The notes: generated from the sequence alone by a model not told the origin. Positions 1 to 11,872 are shown, numbered from the stretch's first letter. The stretch is 54,709 nt of DNA from Chromera velia (GCA_018398765.1 JAHBMJ010000973.1:64108-118816), one strand, 5' to 3'. Translations and numbers: made by a program.

Positions 1-114
1 GGAAATTTACACCTTCCCTCCTTTCTCAAACCTTCTGGTTCTTACCGAGACCTTGTGATAGCTTTGGCTTTGCTTGAGTTCCTTTTTGATCACTTCACTC
101 TTCCAAAAACCACA

Positions 115-2626
115 ATGAAGTTCCTCGCTGTCCCCGCCGCTTTCGCTGTGGCTTTCATCCAGAAGAAGGGTGCCGCTCCCGCTGCCCCTCTTACCACCTA
201 CACCTGCCCCTCTGGCTACACCCTTGAGGGCACCACCTGCTCCATAACTAAGACTGCCGCCTACATCACCTCTTCCATCCCTGACACTGAGTCTGTTCCC
301 GCCAGCTCTTTCTGCCCCAAGGTAAGTTTTGCCCGTGTCTCCTGAAGCAGAGAGGGAGCTTTTCCGGTTTATTGCTGAGATCATTTTTGACTCGTCTGTT
401 GTTTTTGTGTTATGTCTGCAGGGCTCCACCATGAACGGAGGTGCCTGCACCAAGACCGAGACTGCTGCCTACGTCTCCTCCTCCATCCCCAGGACTGAGT
501 CCGTGGCTGCCCAGGCTTACTGCCCCTCTGGCTCCTCCATGTCCGGATCCGCCTGCATCCAGACCACCTCCACCGCCAGAATTGCCTCCACTACCTCCAC
601 CCAGGAGACTCGTGCTGTCCCCGTCACGTCCACTTCCTTCGAGAAGACCCCCTTCTCTGTTCCCGTCTCCAAGCAGGTCTCCGTCCCCGGTGCCCCTACC
701 TACCCTTCTGGCTCCTCCATGGAGGGCGGTGCTTGTATTATGACTAGATCCTCCACTGAGTACTCCACTCAGTCCATCCAGACCTCCGTCAACGTCCCCA
801 CCTCTACCCCCGTCTCCTCCTCCACGTGCCCCTCCGGCATCACCATGGGTGCCGACGGCAGCTGCACCGCTACTCTCTCCTTCCAGTCCGTGGAGCAGTC
901 TGCTTCCACCAGGGCCATCCGCGTCGCCACCCTCGCCTCCAAGCCCGCCACTTACAACCTCCCCAGCATCACCCTCAGAACCGGCTCCACCTGCCCCCAG
1001 GGCTTCTCCACCCAGGCTGATGGCACCTGCGCCATCACCCTCAGAACCTCTTCCCTCGAGGCCTATTCCGTCCCCGCCTCCAGCCAGATCCCCGTGATCA
1101 CCTCCATCCCCCAGACCCTCACCCTCACCAAGCAGGTTCTTATCCCCTCCTACTCCTGCCCCGCTGGCTCCTCTGCTTCTGGCTCCGGAGAGTCAATGCG
1201 CTACACCATCTCTCTGCCTACCATCTCCCGCGTGACTGAGCAGAAGACCATCAAGCAGGCCCGCTTCGAGAAGAGACCCGTCACCGTCAACATTTCCCGT
1301 GTCGAGTCTGTCCCCGTGTACTACTGCCCCGAGGGAACCATCGAGAACTCCATGGGCGAGTGCACTGTGACCGTCACCGTCAGCAGACCCATCACTGTCT
1401 CTGAGACCCACACCATGTGCCCCACTGGCTCTGACGAGTTCGGACCCGGCTCTGCTGGTGCCGGCTCCATTGGTTCCTCCAAGGGCTACTCTGGCTGCAA
1501 ACGTGTCATCACCGCCACCGTGCCTGCCACCATGCTCCCTGGCACCCTCGGCTCCAAGGCTGGCTCTTACGCCTGCTCTGAGGGCACCGCCACCATCGGT
1601 GAGGGTCCCTCCATGACCTGCGCTACCCAGACCTACGAGGACATCCCCATGGAGACCTACACCACCACCTCCATCTCCTATGAGTCCTCCACCGTCACTG
1701 AGACTGTCCCCAAGCTCTACAAATATGAGACCCGCACTGTGACTGAGACCGCCACCACCGAGGAGGTCTTCACCGCTTATGATGACATCGTTATGGAGGT
1801 AGAGTCTGTCAGACCCTCGACTTACACTGAGGCCGTCCCCACCCTTGTCTTTTACTCCACTGCTACCATCTCCGAGACCGTGACTGGGTCCAACGACCAC
1901 GTTGACTACCTCTCTTGCTCCTCTGCTGGTGCTTCCTCTGGCGCCTTCTTCGGCGGTGCCGGTGCCTCTGGCTGCCTCTCTGAGACCAAGTACAGAGTTG
2001 TGACTAACTCTTACCTCGAGACCGTCCCTGCCGTCGCCACCTACTTCACTGAGGATGGATTCGAGACCACCACCGTCCAGGAGACCGAGCAGGTCTACGA
2101 GACCCGCTCCATCCCTGAGACTTCCTACTCTGTGGCCACTTCCTACAACACCGAGTCTGTTGCCCTCAACACTCTCGTTAAGTACTCCACTACTTACCAG
2201 CCCCAGTCCTGCTCTGGCAGCGGCTCCGGCTTCAGCTTCGGATCTGGCTCCGCTTCCGGCTTTGTTTGCGCCACCAGAGTCGTGTCTTCCTCTGTCCCCA
2301 TGACTGAGACCGTCTCCTTCATCCCTTCTTACACCACCCAGACCGTCTCTGAGACTGCCCACTCTGAGAGACTCTCCACCGTTGAGAACAAGTCCACCAT
2401 AACTGTTCAGGAGATGGGATTCCGTATGGAGTCCACCTCTGAGACTGTTGCTCCCGTTACCACCTACCGCACTGAGTCCTCTATCTCCTACTCCTGCCCC
2501 GCCGGCACTATGGACTCTGGCTCTGCCTGCGTCTCCACTATCTCCGTCCCCATGGAGTCTTCCTGCCCCTCTGGCTCCTCTGCCTCCGGCGCTGGCTGCA
2601 CCAGAACCACCTTCACTCAGGTCTAG
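115..2626 (+). CDS. Cys-rich secreted oocyst-wall-like protein (CPxG...C modules)
   Basis: Two exons, 115-321 and 422-2626, joined in phase 0 across a 100-nt GT-AG intron (donor gtaagt, acceptor ctgcag). The product is about 804 residues up to the TAG at 2624. The N-terminus (MKFLAVPAAFAVAFI) looks like a signal peptide. The body repeats a module of the form CPSG-x(4-8)-C followed by a Thr/Ser-rich linker such as SSIPxTESVPA; I count about 14 modules. This spacing recalls the CPxG...C repeats of Cryptosporidium and coccidian oocyst wall proteins, so a disulphide-linked extracellular wall role is inferred, not shown. Third codon positions are strongly biased to C, which suggests very high expression. 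One module has Tyr in place of its first Cys (codon 701-703). The frame continues after the stop to a TAA at 2774-2776, adding 49 residues with one more module and a His/Arg/Lys tail. Confidence 0.72.
322..421 (+). other. spliceosomal intron in the Cys-rich protein gene
   Basis: The donor is AAG|gtaagt and the acceptor is ctgcag|GGC. Splicing joins CCC AAG to GGC TCC and restores a CPKGSTMNGGAC module, which neither unspliced frame contains. The intron holds in-frame stop codons, so removal is required. Confidence 0.85.
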
Positions 2627-2776
2627 TCCTGCCCCGCTGGCTACACTGACACCGGCTCTGCCTGCATCACCATTGCCACTGTCCCTGCCACCCCCGTCAC
2701 CATGGCTGCCCCCACCCCCACCAAGTACTCCGCTCCCACTAAACACTCCCGCCGTCATGGCCACAAGCACGACTAA
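2627..2776 (+). other. in-frame coding extension beyond TAG (readthrough or recent nonsense change)
   Basis: Forty-nine open codons follow the TAG at 2624-2626 in the same frame and end at TAA 2774-2776. They encode another canonical module (CPAGYTDTGSAC), a linker, and a basic tail ending SRRHGHKHD. The strong codon bias of the gene continues through this stretch. This is what one expects if the TAG is read through, is a sequencing error or allele-specific nonsense change, or lies in an unrecognised intron beginning gtctag at 2621. Confidence 0.6.
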
Positions 2777-4465
2777 GCGCCCAGTCTCAGGCTCGATTCG
2801 TGCGCAAGGCGTGTGGAGAAGGATCCTTAGAACAGACTGAATGCGGTGATCTGAGCTTAAGAACTGGCGGGAAAACGGTGTGACGTTCCTGTCATGACAT
2901 CTGTATCAGATGCGGCCTCTTCATCAGTCTTGTCTCTGCTGGTGCCTTTGTTGGTGTGTCCTCAAAGTTGCTTGGATGTGAAATGGTGTGGTATGTCCGT
3001 TAATATTCGAATGAGGTTTCTTCCATCGTCGATCGAATATTTTTTTTATAGATGAGATGAGTCGGCTGCGTGTCCTTCTAAAAAGGTGCATGTTGCACCT
3101 TGTGTCTCTGTTTTCAGTCATGTCGTCTCTAGTGTTGTCTGGATCCCTTTTTGCAAATGACTCTGAATCTAAATTGAATGAATTGAGGTGGTCAAAGCCG
3201 GCAAGCCAACCTCTTGCCGGGCTCTTGGGCTCTGACTAATCCATGTGATGAAATGCCTGTTTATAGGCCATGATAGCATAAAATTTAGGTTTTTAAGGAC
3301 TAGTTTAAAGAATACTTCTAAAAGTGTTAGTGTGTACGCTAAGCAACGAATTGGAATCAGCTAGACAGTGCCTAGGACAGTACTTGTAATATATGGCTGT
3401 CAGTGTATCATAGGTTTACAAAATGTAGTCGTGGTTACAAAGCGGAGTTGTGTAAACTAGCGTGCAAAAAGATTGTCTAGAAGATTGTGTGGATGCTGCT
3501 ATACAGTGTTATGATGTTTTTATAAGATCAGGATGGGATTACGATAATAGGATTTATGTTCTGGACTCCTCTGCGGTCCACTGCTAGAGCCAGTCTACGG
3601 TAGGCCAAAATCGTATGTAAAAATATTGGAGATACTCAAAATTTTATAGAGATCTCCAAATCTCCAAACATCTCTAACAATTTTTTTAGAAATCTTTTTA
3701 GATGGAATATGTCAGATCAAATAAAGCTCAAAAAATCTTAAAAACATGATTGGCATGCTTAGTTTCACCTTAAATTATTTCACCTGGAGTTTTATTAGGA
3801 ACACTAGATAAAACTAGAAATAGAACATCCTATCAAATGATAGATCGAATATAAAAAAGGTGCTCTAAATATCAGATTTGGATATTCAAACTATTTTTAG
3901 AAAGATCTAGAAAGATTTAAAGCTCCAAACCATCTCTATCATATTAGGATTTGCTATAGTTATAATTTAATTAAAGATCATATTAAAAGATGATGAAATC
4001 CTAAGCAGCATAATACTTCTCTAATTTACTCTACTGTTGTTTAGCAATATGTTCATCATAATTATTCCTGTAAAACCTCTTTTGAATTAAATATTTAATT
4101 TATATAGAGTTTGAATCTATGGTATATGCACGTGAAAGATTTTTAAAGAGAATTAAAACATAAACTAGAACATAGATTATTTGGAAAAAGATTTGTTATA
4201 GAAGTCACGGTCACTTACGATCCAGCATTTGAATAAATCGCGGACCGAAAGGTTTATGTATTGACTGATTGGGTTGTCTAAACCAAGCGTAAGGAAAGAC
4301 AAAAAATTCACAGCAGGTTGAATAAAATGCTGAAAATTTGAATGGCACGCAGACTTCATCAACTACTCGGTTTCCACCAGGTGACTCTCACCCCCCCGTT
4401 ATGCTTCTTTGATGTGTGCATTGATGAGTTTGCCCCTCCCTTTGATGCACTCGTCAGTGCTTCTT
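2777..4465. other. AT-rich convergent intergenic spacer
   Basis: No credible coding region is visible. The first 450 bases are mixed in composition and probably include the 3' UTR of the upstream gene. From about 3240 to 4340 the DNA becomes strongly AT-rich, with recurring atctccaaa and gatctag-like words but no clear tandem repeat. It separates two genes that converge on it. Confidence 0.6.
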
Positions 4466-7400
4466 TCACACCGAATCCCCAGCCGCACGGCCCGAATGAT
4501 TCAGGCCCACTCCACTACTACCGGGGCCCCGGCCTTGTTTCTTTCCAGCACCGAGCAGCAGTCGCGAGAGGGGGGAACGAGGGCGTGACACTCCTCGTGT
4601 CTCATCGGGATCCTCTGCGCGGTCTGCCGAAGATGAATTGGGTTCTTGGGGGATTTCTATAATGATCTCTCCGCTTCCCTGTTCTGTCCGAGGAAAATCG
4701 GAGACGTCCGGTTCCCTTCCTTCCCTCTGACGGACTCCTCCGCCACTCTCGACCGCCCTTCCATCCCCCGACCTTTCCCTATCAGACCTTTGTGCATCTC
4801 CACTTCTGACAGATGCCCCCGCAATATGTGAAGACGTCAAATGGGGATTGTCAAACCGATCCGGAAGATCTGTAGGCGAAACAAATCTTCCTTCCCGTCT
4901 CCCCCCACTACCTCTCGGGCCTACAGACAATATTGAAACGCCCTTTTTGTCTATCTCATTTCTTCCAGAACTCGCTTCCATCTCTTCACTTGGGCTCGTA
5001 CCCCCCCCTTGCCATGTAAATCTCTTCAGCGCCATCAACAATTTTTCACGTGTTGTTAAAGTTCTCATCCCCCCCCGCGTTCTCACTGCCCGATCCCTCA
5101 CCCGTTGTCCTAGAGGTGCAACACGCGGAAGTGCTCTCTGGGGCTTTTGCATTCGACGTCGCGATGGACTCGTACCTTCGTTTGCCTCTGCCACCCCTCC
5201 CCTCTGTCTACCGGCTGTGTGTGATGGGTTCTCATGGAGACGGGAGGAGGAAGAGGAAGAAGAAGCGTGAGGGGGACCGCCTAGGTCAACACGGGAGGAG
5301 GGACCAGGGGACGGCCCCGAGTCTCCAGACCCAGAACAAGAGGGTCCGATGACCCGGACAGAAAAGCCCCCGGCCTGTCTCTCTTCTGCTGACGGAGTCT
5401 GTGTTCTATTTCTTCCCCCCCTTGTGGCTAAAACCCAATCTGGTCTCCATTGTGGATACTCAGAGAGATATGGAGGTCTTATACTTTGAAAACCCTCTCC
5501 TCCCTCTCCCCCCTCCTCTTCCTCTTCTTCTGTTTGACTACTGAGCTCTTCCTGCATGCTCCGGAGGGAACTTGGGGATTCTTGGCGCGACACCTCCGAG
5601 TCGGTAGCAGCAGGTCTGCTGCTGCTGTTGTCACTTCTTCGGTCAGGAGTCTCAGAGAAGGGGGAGCTGTGAAGGGAATTCTGCTGCAAACTTTCTTCTC
5701 TCAGTTTTCGGCAAGAAGTTCGGGGAAGGGATACCGAGCCGTTCGACTCTTCTGAGTAGCGCGTCTGAAACAGAACTTCCTCAACCTCCAGCTCATTACC
5801 CCCCTCCTCAAAACCCCCCCCATGTTCTCTATTTTGTTTTTTAAAAATTTGTTTTTCAATGCCAGTCTCAAAGACCTTCTTACTTTCAATTCTTACCTCC
5901 CCCCTCTCTGCAGACTCGGCCATTTCAGAAAACGACAACACAGATGAAACGGGCAGCGAAGAACACGAAGGAGCAGACCGACCGTGCTCCTCTGCCCGTG
6001 TCATATCTGGACGACCCCTTCTCCCCCCCCTACCCTGAGGTTCCTCAGCATCTGCTGGGTGGTGTGACGTCATCTCACGAAGCACCCCTTTTACCTCCTG
6101 ACCCCCTCCCTCCCCCCCTGCATTCAGAGGTAAAGCCCAGCTACAGACTCGATCTAAAGCGACAGAGTCTACACCGTGGCTCCCTGCCGATCCTCTCTTG
6201 TCTCTCTCTGTGCCTGTGCTGGGGGGCGATTGTCTTCGTTGAGCGGAACTAGGCGACACACGAGAGAGAGTCTCGGCTGAAAAAGGAGAGCGTTGAGAGG
6301 GAACCCTAGCGTTTGGAGACGGTAGTGCGGTATCTGAGTCAGGCACAAGCGGCACACCCTCAATCGACCCGGCACTTCCGAGTCTGTGCTGCGCTGCTTC
6401 GTCTTCCTCCTCTCCCCCTTCTCCTTCTTCCTCCTCCCTGTCGCCATCTGGGCCGAATTCCCTTAGTGCCTTTTGGACTTTGTAGGGATTCAAGGAGTCT
6501 GCCCCCCCTCCTAGGTTATCTCCTGAAGCGACGGACTGGGGACTTGAGTAGTTCCCCGGACGGCGGAGATGTTCCACCGCATCCTCAAAGAACTGCAGAG
6601 TGGCAGAAAGCAACGGAGAGATGAAAAGAGGGACAGAAAAGTCAACAAAAAAGAGAGAGAGAGATGCAGCCGGTGTGGGCCAGGAGAAAGGGTCTCAGGA
6701 TGGAGGGATGGAAGGATGGAGAGAACAGTGCAACGAAGATAAGAAAGGGGAAAAAAATGGGGATTGAAAAATGTAGGCTCGGCAACACAACAGAAATAGA
6801 TTAATGAGACGGAGAAGGAAGGGGTGCCCTCAAAAGAAGAACCTGTTTTGTTTGCATGTCTCTTCGTCTCTCCCTGTGTGCATGCCAGTGGATGGGGGGG
6901 TTGGTGTTTCTCTACCGGTATGTATCTGTTAGCGCCTTTCCTTGTCCCTCACTTGGTATCTCTGTGTCTTTCTGTTCGTCTGCCTGTTTCCAATTTAACC
7001 GGAAGAACATAAACCTGCTTGGCCGTATTGCTAGTGGCTTGTGTGTTCACTGATCGACTCACCACTGCGTCTTGCCAGAGCAGCTTCTTTGCCGACAGCT
7101 GCAAGAGAGACACAAACAAACGGGGTCGGGAAGAAAAATGCAATCATGGAAGCCAAATCGGGCAGGCAGGCAGGCAGGCAGGCAGGCAGGCCGAGAGAAA
7201 AATAAATCAAAGCCGTGGTTTGCCAATATAGAACCTTTGGAACAGGAAAGGAAGAGAAAGCGTGGGGGAGAAAGAAAGTTTAAACTCTACTATCAGAGGA
7301 TACTGAGTGCTGTATTCATTCATTCACTTACTGACTCACCCCGTTCTCACTGCTGTCGGGGAACAAGGAGAGGTAATTCCACGAAACGGCATGGATCCTG

Positions 7401-10400
7401 TACGCACACAGACAGACAGACAGGCAGAGAGACAGACAGACAGACAGACAGAGACACAAAAGGAATCAAGGTTCAGCGACGGCCATTCTCAATTGCAAAC
7501 AGGAACCGTAACAAAAGCACATGTCAAAAGACAAAAAAAGGAGGGGACAGGGCTGCTGAGTGCCCCATTAATTCAAACGGACACAACATATGCCATGCGA
7601 GTAAAAGCAAATAACAGGAAAACAGGTGAGGTCACAGAGAAGAGAGAAACAAAACGGCAGGCTACGCAGCGAAAAGAGACTCCGAAACGAAGGAGAAGTT
7701 TGCTGACTTTTGTACGACTTCGTCCATGATCATCCTGCAGCAGGGTGTGCATTGGAGAAAATAAGCAATGAGTCAATGAATCAAGGAATTGTTCAGTTGA
7801 GCAGCCATTACTCTATCAATCAGTCACTTACTTACTCAACCGATGAATCAAGTGGGCAGGAAGGCAAAGAAAAGGAGAGGAAGGCATGCGACTTAAGAAA
7901 AAGGATCAATCACACATAATCTAAAAATGTATCGAAGGAAGAAAAGGACACGCTGATTGATTGAGCAAAGGTCATTCACAGGGAACGAAAGCAACAGAAC
8001 GAAGAGGTGTCAAATGGTGAAAGAGGAAATGGAACATGCGTATGGAATCATAGGAATAGCCGCATTTTAGTGAACGGCTCTCGATCTAGTTTTCGTCCCT
8101 ACAAAACACAAAAAAAAAGCTACGCACCTGGTTACGAAGTGCCGCACTCTTGCGAGAACGATCGCCTGCAGACTCAGTCAGTCAGTCACTCAATGAGTCA
8201 GTCAGTCAATGAGTCAGTCAGTCAGTCAGTCAGTCAGTCAGTCAGTCAGTCAATGAGTAGAAGAAACAGGGAAGGAAAAAAATCCCGGAAAAGAAAGACG
8301 ACAGAGGAAGAATCAAGAATAAGAAAAAGAGGGGAGAGAAATGCCAGGAAAGAACTGAGGAGAGAGGGACTGGCGAAAGGAATGAATGAATGAATGAATG
8401 AATGAATGAAGGAAGGAAGGACAACAAGATCAGAAACACAGGTTGCTCGACATAAACATGCGATTGGATCAGACACACAGACAAGAATTTCGTTTTCCGT
8501 CTTTGTCTTCCCGGTTTCACGATACCCCTAGGTTTCCTTCCAAAAGTGTTTTCTTGTTTGACTGAGAGAGAATCAGTATGACTTGCCCAGGAGAGACCGC
8601 CAAGAAAGGTGAAAGAAAAACTCATCAAGCCACAAAGAGCTCTCCTTGCGGGATAAGTTAAGACGAAGGAAGAGATTGAAAGGGAGACGGAAGGAGCTCA
8701 ACATTTATGCATGTTAGATGGCACCTATCCACCCATCCACCCATCCATCCATCCATCCATCCATCCACCCATCCAACCAACCAACCAACCAACCAACCAT
8801 CCATCCAACCAACCAACCAACCAACCAACCAACCAACCAACCAACCAACCAACCGTAATTGTGAGGACCAGAAGGTCGATGCCGATGCTTAAAAGAGCCC
8901 ACCTACAAGAACGAATAGTCAATCGATTCATCAGTGAGAACACATCGAGGAAACCAGACACCGTATATGAGTTCAGCTGTTGTACATAAATTGCATCCAG
9001 GCGTCTCTACTTTTTTTTGCCTGTCAACTTGCGGTGACTGTCACGTCAGTAAGGGTTTTCCTCGCGAATCTATTTTCTTTTGACCTCTCTCTGTCCGTTT
9101 TCTGCTGCAGAAGACTGCTGTCGAGTCGGTGAATGGGGCGACTTCATTCTCCCAGAGCAGCTTTACGAAGTTGAAGAGGAGCAGAAGGAGACTCACTGGT
9201 GCATAAAGTTTGATAGGGCGTACACCGATGAGAGCTCGATTGTAGCCTGCAAGTGCAGATTTATTTGAAGAAAATATTCTTTTGAACGAGAAAACATGGA
9301 AAATGAAGAGAAAAGAGACTTTTAAGACACGGTGCTCAAGGGACGAATGATGACGGGTGGTGTCAAATCGGAGAGGCGGATAAACCGGTAGAGCGCAGAG
9401 ACCGGCACAAACGTTTTTCATATCTCTAAGTAGACCCGAATTTACAATTGAGCTTGGTAAATACCAACACATGAATCCTTTGAGAGAAGGTGTTGCACCC
9501 TAAAAACGTGTATCCAGGACTCACAGAGACTCACAGGCAGTGAGAAGGAAGGCAAGACAGCAAACGAAGATGATCAATTAATCGCCCTTTATCTAGGATG
9601 ACTGACAAAGACAAGACTGAATGTTACGCTTTGGGGAAAGTAGGCCCCAGCATGAGATGCCTCGTGGTCGAGCATGTCCATGATGGAGCTGTAGCTGATC
9701 CATGCGTAGGAGGCGAAACGGAAAATCATGAACCAGCGAAGAAACCAGTTCCCTTCCGTGTCCCTGCGCATACAGAACCAGGCAGCAGACATTTGTTTGA
9801 CATTTCAGCAACAAACAAGCAAGGACGCCCAAAAGAAAACGAGGGAATGATGTCCCGCTTGCCTCTCACACATCTCTGCCTTGTTCACAGAGGAAGGGAA
9901 AGTTCTCTCTCTCTCTCTCACCAGGACAGAAAGATACACAAAAAAAGGCATCGACGATGCCGTCAATACAGAAACGGATAGACACACAAAGACACAGAGA
10001 GTACGGAAGGGGCAAGGACAGATCAGTTACGGCTTTCCTTTTCTTCTTTTCTCTTCTCCCATTGACTGACTGACTGACTGACTGACTGACTGACTGACTG
10101 ACTGACTGACTGAGTGAGTGACTGACTGACTGACTGACTGACTGACTGACTGACCAGTCAATGATGAGACTGGAGAGAGACACCACAGCTGATGCCGCGA
10201 CGACCAAGAAAAGAAGGATTGTCAGTTGGCGGTTCACAAGACCGACCCACTCATCTAACCTGAAAGCATAAACATAGCGAAGGGCGAAAGTAATGAGGAG
10301 GAGGCGATGGCAGAGATTCTCCTTCTTTTTTTCTTTAAGCGCAGAATGGACAATCGCAAATTGTGTGTCCTCTGCCCGCTTGCTCCTCTACAACCTGCTC

Positions 10401-10511
10401 GTCTACTTACAGTACGTTCTTGTTACACGCCAACATATACGTCTGTAATTCACAACTACTTTGTATGCCCACGTTTGCCTGTATGCATCTGTGTGACTCT
10501 GTCTGTCAGTC

Positions 10512-10544
<33 letters not shown>

Positions 10545-11712
10545 TGTCTGCCTGCCTGCTTGCTTGCTTGCTTGACTGCACATGAAATGAAGATGAGACG
10601 AAAAAATTAAGCATTTAGTCTGTTGATCTATCTGTCTATCCGATTTCTGGCTTGGTTTTCCATTTCAGTGTAGGTGTCAAGCTGGCTGGCTGTACGGCTA
10701 GCTAGCTGGCTGGGTCGCTTTGTGGCGGATCGCCCGTGATGGTCTCTCTTCCCTCTATTTCTTTCTAATGCATGTCCCCCTTCCGTCTGGCTGATCTCCG
10801 CCCACCCTTCTGCTTTGCTACCTGGCCACTGCCCTGTCTGCATGGACCCCTCTATATTTGCGCTCTACTCTCTCTCTGTCCGGCAGTCGGCGCGTCGCCA
10901 CATGCACCAACCAAACTGGTTGTTGCACATTCTCTTTGCCCCCTCCTCTGCTTGGCTGCTTTTCTATTCCTGAGCCTACCGTCCTTCATGAATACTTGTC
11001 TGTGTGTCTGCCCGCTTTCCTGTCGTCTTGTTTGCCAATGCGCTCGGCCAGCACCCAATGCAATCTTTTGATTTTCGGATGTGCTGTCGGCCTGTGTGTC
11101 TGCCGGTCTGCCTCGTGTACTGCCTACCTGTATGCGTGATTGCATGGGCTCTCCTACGAATGCACGTGCATTTTGCCAAACAGTCCACGACGATGCAAAA
11201 TTTCTTCCAAGAGACTGCGGAAGGCAGAGGTCATTCATTCATCCGGCTGAGCAAGCAATCGCAAGACTGCTTTCCTCTACTTCTTGCAGAACTCGTGAGA
11301 AATTTACGTACCACTTGTGCAAGCCTGTACCATTCCTGCTGTCAAGCACTAAGCTGACTGACCAGTATTCCCTTTCTGGTAGGGAAAGGCTGTTGAACTC
11401 CTCTAAGCTAAAGTAGAATCCGACATTGAAGATCGACGAGTGCCTCTTCTCTTTGTGCATCCCCCTAATGCCCCTAGACTCTCCTAGGGCGATGCTCATG
11501 GGGACATATCGACCTCCATTCTTCTCAGACTCCCTTTCCGAAGGCTCGCTGAGGGAGTCTGCCCCCAGCCCAGCAGATTGCATCTTCGAGAGAGCTTTCC
11601 GCTTCGGGGTCAGCATGGACACCCGTTTCTTCATCGCCACTCCAACCGCCCTTCCTCCCCCCTTCATGATGAAAGAGCAGAAGGAAGGAAGGGTGCAACT
11701 GCTCCAGTTTCC
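4466..11712 (-). CDS. unidentified membrane protein with long disordered C-terminal region, 8 or more exons
   Basis: Proposed exons, 5' to 3': 11712-11308, 11214-11128, 10442-10411, 10259-10155, 9763-9628, 9246-9197, 9114-9045 and 6592-4466. All have GT-AG borders and matching phases, summing to 3012 nt (1003 residues). A further 5' exon at 11872-11834 also fits in phase, and the true start is not resolved. Residues about 1-165 are soluble with no recognised domain. Two hydrophobic segments follow, one around [16 protein letters not shown] (residues about 186-208) and one around [16 protein letters not shown] (about 216-236). The last exon (about residues 296-1003) is low-complexity, rich in Ser, Glu, Arg and Gly, and probably disordered. 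I do not recognise the family; faint likeness to P-type ATPase or polycystin helices was not convincing. The exon model is better supported than any function. Confidence 0.5.
7161..7191. repeat. (GGCA)n microsatellite
   Basis: About seven tandem GGCA units, inside the intron at 6593-9044. Confidence 0.95.
7408..7453. repeat. (CAGA)n microsatellite
   Basis: About eleven CAGA units with a few interruptions, inside the intron at 6593-9044. Confidence 0.95.
8173..8252. repeat. (CAGT)n microsatellite with CAAT interruptions
   Basis: About 80 bp of tandem CAGT broken by CAAT and CACT variants. The same motif recurs in an intron of the same gene at 10063-10154. Confidence 0.95.
8380..8420. repeat. 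(GAAT)n then (GGAA)n microsatellite
   Basis: GAAT units followed directly by GGAA units, inside the intron at 6593-9044. Confidence 0.9.
8729..8854. repeat. compound (CCAT)n(CCAA)n microsatellite
   Basis: CCAT and CCAC units give way to about 20 CCAA units. All six frames stay open through it, giving apparent peptides of Thr-Asn-Gln-Pro on one strand and Trp-Leu-Val-Gly on the other. These are artefacts of the repeat. Confidence 0.95.
10063..10154. repeat. (ACTG)n microsatellite at a splice donor
   Basis: About 23 ACTG units. On the minus strand the array reads gtcagtcagt and starts exactly at the proposed donor (GACTG|gtcagt) of the exon ending at 10155, so the first unit doubles as the 5' splice site. 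Confidence 0.9.
10513..10575. repeat. (GT)n followed by CTGC/CTTG units
   Basis: A GT dinucleotide run followed by tetranucleotide CTGC and CTTG units, within a proposed intron of the minus-strand membrane protein gene. Confidence 0.9.
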
Positions 11713-11872
11713 CTGTAAGGATCAAGAAAGTCCTGAAATCAGAATTGGCGGTCTACATTTGAGAGGATCCGGTCCATCCTGCTCCATGCTCAGGGAAGAT
11801 CTGCCGTTCTCGTTCCTCTCGGTTCTCTGTCACTTCATGTGGAAAACCATGACGTTCTTGAAGGAAGTCAGT

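Larger units (their letters stand above)
6593..9044 (-). other. 2.45-kb microsatellite-filled intron
   Basis: This is the last intron of the minus-strand membrane protein model. It runs from donor gtgaca next to 9045 to a strong pyrimidine-tract acceptor (ccactctgcag) next to 6592. It contains arrays of GGCA, GACA, CAGT, GAAT, CCAT and CCAA. No convincing exon was found inside on either strand; the short open frames there are translations of the arrays. Confidence 0.45.

Noticed and set aside
1193..2770. 525-codon open frame antisense to the wall-protein gene
   Set aside because: It is a by-product of strong codon bias on the sense strand; its Gly/Ser/Asp/Val text has no modules, whereas the sense strand has regular Cys modules and a spliced start.
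5450..6252. Plus-strand open frames opposite the large minus-strand exon at 4466-6592
   Set aside because: Short, overlapping and lacking splice support; the minus frame is open for 709 codons and begins at a strong acceptor.
8658..8961. Trp-Leu-Val-Gly and Thr-Asn-Gln-Pro peptides
   Set aside because: Translation of CCAA/CCAT microsatellites in an intron.
9197..10259. P-type ATPase or polycystin assignment for the two-helix membrane protein
   Set aside because: No DKTGT, TGE or PISL motif and no pore-domain motif was found; helix spacing alone is not enough.
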